Source: Acidobacteriota bacterium (GTDB lineage: Bacteria; Acidobacteriota; UBA890; WLXD01). Taken from it: 64,000 nucleotides of DNA. The DNA is taken from contig WLXD01000003.1 in the NCBI GenBank assembly GCA_012103255.1, positions 267,984 through 331,983 on the forward strand, read 5' to 3'. The position numbers were made by a program, and so were the translations under genes. The notes under the pieces are model-generated. The model made no database searches. It saw nothing but the letters and a program-made list of their open reading frames with translations, and was not told where the DNA came from. Numbering within the stretch: position 1 is the stretch's first letter; the number at the start of each line of letters is the position of its first letter. Shown here one piece after another: positions 44,471 through 51,914 of the stretch.

Positions 44471-44800
44471 ATGTCGAGCCCTAGCGAAGCCGTGTTCCAG
44501 ATCCTGCTGAGTCTTGCCGATGAACCCCGTCACGGGCTGGGCATCGCAGAGGAAGTCGAACGTAGAACAGGCCGCCGCGTCCGCCTGGGCGCCAGTACGC
44601 TCTACACGGCGATCCGGCGGATGAACGCGGATCAGTGGATCCAGGAAGCAACAGCAGGCGCCGACGAGGATCCTCGAAGACGGTTCTATTCCCTCACGCC
44701 CGCCGGTCGGCGAGTGCTCGAGAAGGAAGCGATGCGTCTCGACTCCCTGGTGCGCGACGCCCGCGGCAAATCGGTCATCCCCGACGAAGGCAGGGCGTGA
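44471..44800 (+). CDS. PadR-family regulator of the second ADOP permease
   Basis: A 109-residue PadR regulator. The core is FQILLSLADEPRHGLGIAEEV, ASTLYTAIRRMNADQWIQE and RRRFYSLTPAGRRVLEKEA, matching the winged-helix family. AAGGAG at 44460-44465 sets the start at 44471; the longer in-frame ORF upstream would read through the operators. Its stop overlaps the ADOP start in ATGA, so regulator and permease are translationally coupled. Confidence 0.92.
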   Translation: MSSPSEAVFQILLSLADEPRHGLGIAEEVERRTGRRVRLGASTLYTAIRRMNADQWIQEATAGADEDPRRRFYSLTPAGRRVLEKEAMRLDSLVRDARGKSVIPDEGRA

Positions 44801-47445
44801 TGCGTCAGCTCATGTGGGGTCTTTACCGACTGGCCCGCCGCATTCTGCTCCCACGCGTGCCGGATCGGGATCGGGCTGACATGGATGACCTGGTCGCCGC
44901 GCGCCTGGCAGGAGCACACTCGATACGCAGCGCGGCCGGCGTATGGCGGTTCGAATTCGCCGACCTCATCCGGTCGGCCTGGCGCGCGATCGGCGCACGC
45001 GGCGCATCGTTCTCCTGGCTCGACATCAAAGTGGGAGCTCGACTTCTGCTCCGGCAGCCAGGCCTCAGCGTTGTCGCCCTTGCCACACTCATGATCGGCA
45101 TACCGGTCGGGCTCGCTCCCATCCACGGCGTAAGACAGTTCGAGACGCAGCCGCCAGTCGCCGGCGGCGAACGCCTCGTCGTGATGAAGAACTACGACAC
45201 CGCCGCCCAGAACTGGAGCCGGTCGCGACTGTACGACTTCCTGAACTGGGACGACATGCGCACTATCGAGTTGTCGGGTGCCGTCGCGACGGACACGTTC
45301 AACGTCGTCGCCGGCGGCGAGTCGCAACCGGTGCGCGGGGCACTTGCAACGGCGACCCTCTTCGACGTGTTCAACGTCGAGCCGCACCTCGGGCGCGGAC
45401 TGCAGCCGACCGATGAGGTTCAGGGCGCACCTGATGTCGTCGTGATCGGGCATGGAGTGTGGCAGAGCCGGTATGGCGGCGATCCCGACGTCGTCGGCCG
45501 ACTGCTGGCGATCGCCGGGCGCGAGCATCAGATCGTCGGCGTGATGCCCGAGGGATTTCAGTATCCGAGCCGGGAGAATCTCTGGGTTCCCCTGCGAATC
45601 AACGAGGCCACCGCGACCGCTGGTCGGGGACGCGATGTGATGGTGTTTGGCCGTCTGACGGTTGACTCCACGATCGAAGCCGCCCGTGCCGAGATCGCCA
45701 CGCTGGGTGAGCGCACGGCCGTAGCAGAAGTCGAGACCCATGAGCACCTGCTGCCCGACGTCGTGTCCTACACAACCGGCTTGTTCTGGATGCCTCGAGA
45801 CGGCCTGACCGCCGACCCGGCCTTCTACATGATGCAAACGGCAGCCCTGGCCGTGCTCCTGGTGGTGTGCACCAACATCGGCATGCTGATGCTCGCCCGC
45901 ACTGCGAGTCGCACCGAAGAGCTCGCGGTCCGCACCGCGCTCGGCGCTAGCCGCACGCGGATCATCGTTCAGCTGTTCACGGAGTCGTTGGTGCTCTCGC
46001 TTGCAGCCGCCTCGATCGGGCTCGCCGCCGCCGACGTCGTGGTGCGACAAACCCTGAGCTGGCTGAATCTGCTCACCCCCGCATGGGTAGATTTCGGCAT
46101 CACCACCTCCACCACGCTCTGGGGCCTCGGCCTCGCAGCCCTCAGCGCGGCAGTGGTCGGTGTCGTTCCCGCGCTCAAGGTCACCGGCGGCAAGATCCAG
46201 CAGAACATCCAGAACGCGGCCGCCGGCCGGTCAGGCGTTCGCTTCGGCGGCCTCTCGAGCATGTTGATTGTTGCCGACATCGCCCTCGCCATGCTGGCGG
46301 TCGGGATCGTGGCCGGTGCCTGGGATACTCAGGCCAGTGGCGGGCTCGGCCTCGATGCCGAACAGCACCTGACCGCCCAGTTCCGCATCCCCGGCAGCTT
46401 GCCCGGTGAAGATCTCGCTACGTTCGACCCCGACGATCTCGCCGCACGGGTCGCGGCAACCCAGGAAGAGTTCGCCACTCGGCTAGGCGCCGAGCCAGGC
46501 TTCGGAACGCCCGCGATCGCAACGTCTCTGCCCGGCTGGGATCATCCCGGGGAGTGGATGGAACTCGAAGGAGATGAGGCACTCGCCGATGACGCGCGGC
46601 CCGCGCGACCGCGGGTCCGGGTTGCCCGAGTCGACATCAGGTACTTCGACGCGCTGGAGCATCCGATTCTCGGCGGGCGAGCGTTCAGCACAGCCGATCT
46701 GGACGCCGAAGCATCTCCCGTGATCGTCAATACCCGCTTCGTCGAGCGCGTGCTAGAAGGCGAGAGCGCGCTCGGCCGCCGCTTCCGCTACCGAGACCGC
46801 GGCGAGGAGGCCGGGCCCTGGCTCGAGATTGTTGGCATCGTGGGCGACCTCGGCATGGACACCGACAATCCCCTCGACGCTGCGGGCGTCTACCACCCGC
46901 TCGAGCCAGGCGCCGTGAATCCCGTCCGGTTCGCGATTCGTTTCGACGGTGCGGTCGACGACGCCACGCGCCGTCTCCGGGCGCTGATGGGAGAGGTAGA
47001 CTCGACAGCGATCATGTCGCCGCCCGTGCCGATGAACGAAACGGTGAATATCGATCGCCAGCTACAGAATTGGGTTTCGCTAGGCGCCATGGCTTTCATC
47101 GCAGCCGTGCTCATCCTCTCGGCGATGAGCCTCTATGCGTTGATGTCCTTCACAGTCGCTCAGCGTACGCGGGAGATCGGCATTCGTATCGCGCTGGGCG
47201 CCGAGTGGGGTGGCGTGGCCATGACGGTCGCACGGCGTGCAGTGGCGCAACTCGCCCTCGGGTTCGTCCTCGGGGTGCCGCTTGCCGCGTGGTTCCTGTC
47301 TGCGACGACGATCACGGCGCCACGCATCGCGATCGCGATCGGTGTAGACATTGTTGTGCTCGCGATCGTGGGTGCCGCCGCGTGCGTCGCCCCCACGCTC
47401 CGAGCGCTCCGGGTTACGCCGACCGAAGCACTGCGCGAAGGCTAG
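44800..47445 (+). CDS. ADOP-class MacB/FtsX-type permease (second copy)
   Basis: An 881-residue ADOP permease, only distantly similar to the first copy. The N-terminal cytosolic region (MRQLMWGLYRLARRILLPRVPDRDR) is followed by the first periplasmic domain, where the usual [22 protein letters not shown] run is altered to LMIGIPVGLAPIHGVRQFE. FtsX blocks (ARTASRTEELAVRTALGASRTRIIVQLFTESLVL and VAQRTREIGIRIALGAEWGGVAMTVARRA, read in parts) are conserved. The true start is the ATG that overlaps the PadR stop; the longer ORF start is in another gene. No ATPase is adjacent. Confidence 0.88.
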   Translation: MRQLMWGLYRLARRILLPRVPDRDRADMDDLVAARLAGAHSIRSAAGVWRFEFADLIRSAWRAIGARGASFSWLDIKVGARLLLRQPGLSVVALATLMIGIPVGLAPIHGVRQFETQPPVAGGERLVVMKNYDTAAQNWSRSRLYDFLNWDDMRTIELSGAVATDTFNVVAGGESQPVRGALATATLFDVFNVEPHLGRGLQPTDEVQGAPDVVVIGHGVWQSRYGGDPDVVGRLLAIAGREHQIVGVMPEGFQYPSRENLWVPLRINEATATAGRGRDVMVFGRLTVDSTIEAARAEIATLGERTAVAEVETHEHLLPDVVSYTTGLFWMPRDGLTADPAFYMMQTAALAVLLVVCTNIGMLMLARTASRTEELAVRTALGASRTRIIVQLFTESLVLSLAAASIGLAAADVVVRQTLSWLNLLTPAWVDFGITTSTTLWGLGLAALSAAVVGVVPALKVTGGKIQQNIQNAAAGRSGVRFGGLSSMLIVADIALAMLAVGIVAGAWDTQASGGLGLDAEQHLTAQFRIPGSLPGEDLATFDPDDLAARVAATQEEFATRLGAEPGFGTPAIATSLPGWDHPGEWMELEGDEALADDARPARPRVRVARVDIRYFDALEHPILGGRAFSTADLDAEASPVIVNTRFVERVLEGESALGRRFRYRDRGEEAGPWLEIVGIVGDLGMDTDNPLDAAGVYHPLEPGAVNPVRFAIRFDGAVDDATRRLRALMGEVDSTAIMSPPVPMNETVNIDRQLQNWVSLGAMAFIAAVLILSAMSLYALMSFTVAQRTREIGIRIALGAEWGGVAMTVARRAVAQLALGFVLGVPLAAWFLSATTITAPRIAIAIGVDIVVLAIVGAAACVAPTLRALRVTPTEALREG

Positions 47446-47505
47446 TCTCGGCGCGCCGACACGCCTCCCTTCCTCGCCCCGCGTAAACACGGTAGCGTGG
47501 GCGCG

Positions 47506-48348
47506 ATGAACGGTCGCACTCTCCTGCTCGCAACGGTCTTGCTCGTCACGCCGCTTTCTGCAGAAGCGCAGCTGGCCCCGCGCATGTGGATGGCGCCAAA
47601 CGGCGACCAGCTCCCCTTCGAGGCCGACGAACAGATCCTCGAGTTCCTGCGCGAGGCGGAGATCATGGCCGCCGAGGAGATCCCGGCCGGCACGACGAGA
47701 CCGCAACTTGTTACCCTGCGCCGAAACGGACTCGAGGCGCGAGCAGTGTTCCGCTGGGTCGAGGAACGCGCGCGCCGTGTTGACGACGCCAGCCAGCACG
47801 GAGAGATCACCTTCCGCGACAGCGCGAGCTTCGAGACCGCCGCCTATGAGCTCGCCAGACTCGTGAATATCGATCATGTCCCACCGACCGTGCAGCGCAC
47901 CTACGACCGACGTGACGGCACGCTCCAGTTGTGGATCGAGGGCGCCATGACCGAGCGGAACCGACTCGACCAGGGCGCCGAGGACCCAGTTCAGCCGCGA
48001 TGGCAGCGCCAACTCGGCGTGATGAACGTGTTCGACGCCCTCGTGGGCAACCTAGACCGCAACCGCGGCAACATGCTCATCGACCAGTACTGGCGCGTCT
48101 GGTTCATCGACCACACGCGCGCATTCCGTGGCAGCACCCGGATGGACTCCGACAACCTCAACGCAATCGAAAAGGCGCTCTGGGACGGGCTTCAGGCTCT
48201 CGACCACGACGTCGTGCGCAACCGGATCGCCCCCTTCCTCACGGAACGCGAACTCACCGCGCTGCTGAGCCGCGCCGACCTGCTCGTCGAGCACTTCCAG
48301 GCCCTGATCAGGAAACACGGCGAAGACCGCGTCGTCTATACCTACTAG
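47506..48348 (+). CDS. Secreted PI3/4-kinase-like fold protein
   Basis: A 280-residue protein with a signal peptide (MNGRTLLLATVLLVTPLSAEAQ). The C-terminal half shows the catalytic core pattern of PI3/4-kinase, HipA and FAM20-like kinases: ETAAYELARLVNIDHVPPTV, then LVGNLDRNRGNMLID (Asp184 and Asn189) and VWFIDHTRAFR, with Asp202 as the metal-binding Asp. In the N-lobe, Arg83 in ARAVFRWVEE occupies the position where these kinases have Lys. It would therefore be an exported kinase, or a pseudokinase, in the periplasm. The start at 47506 (ATG) gives the best signal peptide; GTG at 47497 is an alternative. The substrate is unknown. Confidence 0.72.
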   Translation: MNGRTLLLATVLLVTPLSAEAQLAPRMWMAPNGDQLPFEADEQILEFLREAEIMAAEEIPAGTTRPQLVTLRRNGLEARAVFRWVEERARRVDDASQHGEITFRDSASFETAAYELARLVNIDHVPPTVQRTYDRRDGTLQLWIEGAMTERNRLDQGAEDPVQPRWQRQLGVMNVFDALVGNLDRNRGNMLIDQYWRVWFIDHTRAFRGSTRMDSDNLNAIEKALWDGLQALDHDVVRNRIAPFLTERELTALLSRADLLVEHFQALIRKHGEDRVVYTY

Positions 48349-48374
48349 CGTGGCGCCGGTCCGACGTACGGAGT

Positions 48375-48402
48375 TTGCCCCGCGCCCGAACCCGGCTATC
48401 AT
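48375..48402 (+). promoter_or_regulatory. Putative tRNA promoter
   Basis: TTGCCC (48375-48380), a 16-base spacer, then TATCAT (48397-48402). It lies about 69 bases upstream of the tRNA gene on the same strand. Confidence 0.5.
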
Positions 48403-48470
48403 GTCCGCTTGCTGAGTCCGTGTGACGGCACTCGCCCCAATGGACCGGAAGATCCAGCGGACACCCAGAT

Positions 48471-48543
48471 GGGCGCGTAACTCAGCGGCTAGAGTGCCAT
48501 CTTCACACGGTGGAAGTCGGAGGTTCGATTCCTCCCGCGCCCA
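48471..48543 (+). tRNA. tRNA-Val (anticodon CAC)
   Basis: A 73-base cloverleaf. The acceptor stem GGGCGCG pairs perfectly with CGCGCCC, the D stem ACTC with GAGT, the anticodon stem CCATC with GGTGG (one G-U), and the T stem GGAGG with CCTCC around TTCGATT. The loop TTCACAC gives anticodon CAC, for valine GTG codons. The CCA end is not encoded. A typical tRNA with no intron. Confidence 0.93.
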
Positions 48544-48664
48544 CTCCTACTTGCACTTGTGTACCAGGGCGGAGCGCGACAACGGTCGCTAGAGTCCCCA
48601 CGCGCCCCGTTTGTGACTATTTCAATCTAGGTGCGGGCATCTTCGCGACCCTCTCCGCTAGGTA

Positions 48665-48681
48665 CTCGGTACGCTACCGAG
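48665..48681 (+). terminator. Possible terminator-like hairpin after the tRNA
   Basis: CTCGGTA (48665-48671) pairs perfectly with TACCGAG (48675-48681) around a CGC loop, followed by ATAGTTTC. The T run is poor, so it may be a plain hairpin rather than a terminator. The rest of 48544-48740 holds no gene that I can see. Confidence 0.35.
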
Positions 48682-48740
48682 ATAGTTTCGGCTACGAGTG
48701 CGTCACGGTGGCAGAGGCGATGACGGTCTAGAATCGCAAA

Positions 48741-50722
48741 ATGTCGACTAGCCGCCTGGCGCCAAGTGTTGTCCTACTGCTGCTGCCCCCCGTGACCGTT
48801 CACACGATCCTGGTGCACCGCAGCGCGTACTCGCTCGGGAGTCCAGTGCCGTGGGTTCTCGCTCTGGTCGCGGTCAGCACCGTGGCGTGGCTCAGCGCCG
48901 GCAGGGCTGACGCCGAGTCCGGCTGGAACCCGTGGCGTCGACTCAACGGGCACGAGTTCTTCCTACTGTTGTTCTTCTTCGTTTTGCTGTTGGGTTTCGT
49001 CACCAGTTTTGAACGCGCCACCGGCGACGGCCGCGAGTATTTCGTCCAACTGCAATCCATCGCCCTCGATTGGAATTTCGACTTCGCCAACGCCTCGGAA
49101 CGATTCGGCACTCAGGCCTGACGGCGATCTTCCCGGTGGGAACTGCGATTCTGTGGCTGCCGTTCTATCTGGCCGCGCATCTGTGGTTCGGCATACTCAA
49201 CCTACTGGGCGGCGAATTCGCACGCGCTGGCTTCGGGAACCCGTATCAGCAAGCCGTCGGACTGGGGACTCTCACCTACGGTTGCGCCGGTCTGTACCTG
49301 TCCTATCGAGCGGCGCGCGCAGCGGTCGGGTCTGGTTACGCGCTCGCCGCCACCATCACGGTCTGCAGCGGCGGCTTTCTTCTGTGGTACTTGATCGCCG
49401 AAGCTTCCTACCCCCACGGTGCGTCGTTCTTCGCGGTCGCCGCGTTCCTGACCGTCTGGCATGGCACGCGAAACAGCCAGGCATCTCGCGACCTGTTCGT
49501 CGTGGGCCTCCTGGCCGGCCTGATGACGATCGTACGCTGGCAGAACATCCTTTGGGCCGTACCGTTTGTGGCGCTCGAGATCATCGAACGGGGGCGGCGG
49601 GCACGGGCCGGTGGCGAGGAACTCGCTGCCCTGGCGAGGGTCTCGGCGATGGCCGGGGCAGGCTTCATGATCGCAGTTCTTCCCCAGTTGCTGCTGTGGA
49701 GAGCGAACTTCGGAGGCTTGTTCACCCTGCCCCCGCTGATGGCTGGGTCGCAATGGTGGGGGCAGCCGTTGTTTCTCGACGTTCTCTTCTCCTCCAACCA
49801 CGGGCTCTTCTCCACGCACCCTCTGCTCTACCTCTCCGTGCTGGGCATCCCATTGCTGATACGCGAGAACCGCGCGCTCGGCACGTGTCTGGCAGTAGCT
49901 TTCCTGGCTCAGATCTGCGTGAACGCGGCGGTAGGCGAGTGGTGGGGCGGAGCGGCTTTCGGGGCTCGCCGGTTCGCCGCCGCGACCTTCATTTTCGTAC
50001 TTGGCCTGGCCTACGTGTTACGTGCCATAGCGCTGCGACCGCGGCTCGCACTGGCGCTCGTCCTCGTTCCGTTCGTAGCACTCAACCTCACGCTGGCCGG
50101 TGCGATGCGGGCCGGCAGCCTTCCCGCCGGCTCCGGTATCGGTTTCGATCGAATCAGCGCGACCCTCTATGAGCGCGTCGGCAACCCCTTCGCGTTCCCG
50201 GCGACACTATTGTTCGCTCGGAGTTGGGGAGTCTCACCCAGTCAGTACGATCGCCTGGGTGAACAGCAGTTCAACCACCTCGATATCGACGTTGGTGGTA
50301 ACGACGACCGTTTTCTGCTCCGCGGGTGGCACGGAGCAGAGTCTGGGGGCGGTAGCTTTCGCTGGGCAGCGAACACCAGCAGCTTCGCCGCTCCATTGAA
50401 GACGCCCGGGGTAATTTCCCCGGAAACGGACAATGTGCAGGCCGATTACAGCCTCAGCTTCGATGTTGCGCCGTTGGCTCATCCCGACGGCCAACGCCAA
50501 ACTGTTAGCGTCGAGGTCAACGGCACGACGCTCGATCCCGTCGAGATAGGTCCCGGTCGCAATGTGTTTACGGTCAGCATTCCCGGCACTCTTCTGAGAC
50601 GTCACCTCAACCACATCGCTCTCCGGCACGCCTGGGCGGTTACGCCTGCGTCGATTGGCATCAACAGCGATGGCCGTCGGCTGGCCGCGCGCTACTACCA
50701 ACTCCGGCTCCAGCGACGGTGA
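48741..50722 (+). pseudogene. Frameshifted membrane glycosyltransferase-like gene
   Basis: Two consecutive reading frames form one protein of about 660 residues. Frame 1 (48741-49121) ends ...FANASERFGTQA at a TGA. The rest, from ALTAIFPVGTAILWLPFYLAAHLWF onward (read in parts), continues in the -1 frame to 50722. A single missing base near 49118-49120 would restore one ORF. The protein has about ten transmembrane helices, an early acidic segment (ERATGDGREYFVQL) and a soluble beta-rich C-terminal domain, a GT-C glycosyltransferase-like layout. The break may be a true mutation or a sequencing error. The donor and acceptor are unknown. Confidence 0.7.
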
Positions 50723-50916
50723 CCGCTACCTCAGCACGATGTGCTCGAGGGTCTGCCCGCAACCTTGTTGTCGGCAGCTTTGCCGGCACGTTCGTCCTAC
50801 TCGGAACGGGGCGCATCCAGGGGCCTAGACTCCCCTGACGCGTCAACGACGGCGATCCGTCTCGCCGCGCCACGCGTGTGACAATCCTCTCGCGCCCACT
50901 CTTTCGCTCGGGGACC
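50723..50916 (+). other. Intergenic spacer
   Basis: No ORF, RNA or repeat that I can support lies here. It separates the frameshifted membrane gene from the methyltransferase remnant. Confidence 0.5.
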
Positions 50917-51394
50917 ATGAAACTGCTTAGCTGGCTCGTCTTTGTCCCGCTGCGGCTGCTGGCGATTCCGCTTGCGATCGTAGGCTCCGCGCTCGTCGCG
51001 TACCGGGAGCTTCTTGTCAGCAAGCAGCTCGGCGTCTCGCAGACAGCCATCGAGATCTTAACGGCCGCTGGACGCTCCACGTACCCTGTATCTGTCAGAG
51101 CCGGCCGTACGCCAGACCATGGACAACGTTCGGGCCAGGTCCGCCCCTGGAAGTGTGCTTCTCGCCGATATCTGCGCCGAGCGCTTCGTGACGTTCATGC
51201 GATCTCGCTCCCGGGCGAAGCTACTCGAACTCACCGGCGAGACTGGCAACTTCGCTCTACCTGTCGACAAGGGCTGGGAGTCAGAACTGCGAACGTTCGT
51301 CGCGGGCTCTTCCTTCACGCCAGGCGAGGCTTTCTGCATAGGGACGGCGTCCGCGAAGGATCCCTTCATGGCGGTTATCGAGATGGTGGTCTGA
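50917..51394 (+). pseudogene. Remnant of a PPM/LCM-type methyltransferase lacking its SAM core
   Basis: Decayed gene. The first part (from ATG 50917) reads MKLLSWLVFVPLRLLAIPLA through GVSQTAIEI, a transmembrane N-terminus typical of one branch of leucine carboxyl methyltransferase-like proteins. The frame then breaks near 51058, where ILNGRWTLH continues briefly in another frame. From about 51083 a third frame gives YLSEPAVRQTMDNV, APGSVLLADICAERFV and GETGNFALPVDKGWESEL, which match the late part of the family (the TMYLTEEAV, PGS and GEP-FGIP regions). The central portion with the SAM-binding glycine loop is missing. So it is an internally deleted and frameshifted remnant. Confidence 0.6.
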
Positions 51395-51491
51395 GCGGAC
51401 CAGCCCAGGTGGACGCTTCGCGCTCGGGTTGAACGTTCAGATCACAGCGCGCACAATGCCGGCAATCTGCCCCCCTACAGGAGACCCCCTG

Positions 51492-51914
51492 ATGCGCAGA
51501 ATCATCACCGCTGTCTTTGTCCTCGGAGCTCTCGCCCTGCTGCTCTGGCCAGCGCCTGAACTCGAGGCTGTGTCCCAGCAATCCGTACCGGTCAACGTTC
51601 GTATCCAATGCAACGGCGAGACCGTGGGCGATGTCGATATCCAGCCCTATACCGCCGTGCTTCGCCGCGGACAGAACGCGACCGCGCGATTCCGCCTCCT
51701 GGGCAACTCGGACGTCAGCACGGTGACGGTGCGGCCCAAAGAGGGCGTCGAGTGGCCGTTCGACGGCAATCCGCCCAGCTTTGGACAGGGCAATGACGCC
51801 TCTACCGGGGCGATCCGCTCCGACGTCGCAGATGACGTATACGGCTACGACTTCATCGTGACTTGTGGAACTGATCCCGACACGGTCGATCCGAACATGG
51901 ATATCCGACCCTAG
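51492..51914 (+). CDS. Small secreted protein of unknown function
   Basis: A 140-residue protein with a signal peptide (MRRIITAVFVLGALALLLWPAPELEA). The mature part is beta-rich with two cysteines (IQCNGETVGDVDIQPYTAVL and FIVTCGTDPDTVDP), likely disulfide-bonded. I recognise no family. A GGAGA box lies 8 bases before the ATG at 51492. The last 4 bases (CTAG) overlap the convergent kinase gene stop. Confidence 0.72.
   Translation: MRRIITAVFVLGALALLLWPAPELEAVSQQSVPVNVRIQCNGETVGDVDIQPYTAVLRRGQNATARFRLLGNSDVSTVTVRPKEGVEWPFDGNPPSFGQGNDASTGAIRSDVADDVYGYDFIVTCGTDPDTVDPNMDIRP

Noticed and set aside
49119-49121. TGA after FGTQA considered as a second selenocysteine codon
   Set aside because: The sequence after the TGA in the same frame (RRSSRWELRF) is not protein-like for this family; the true continuation is in another frame, so it is a frameshift.
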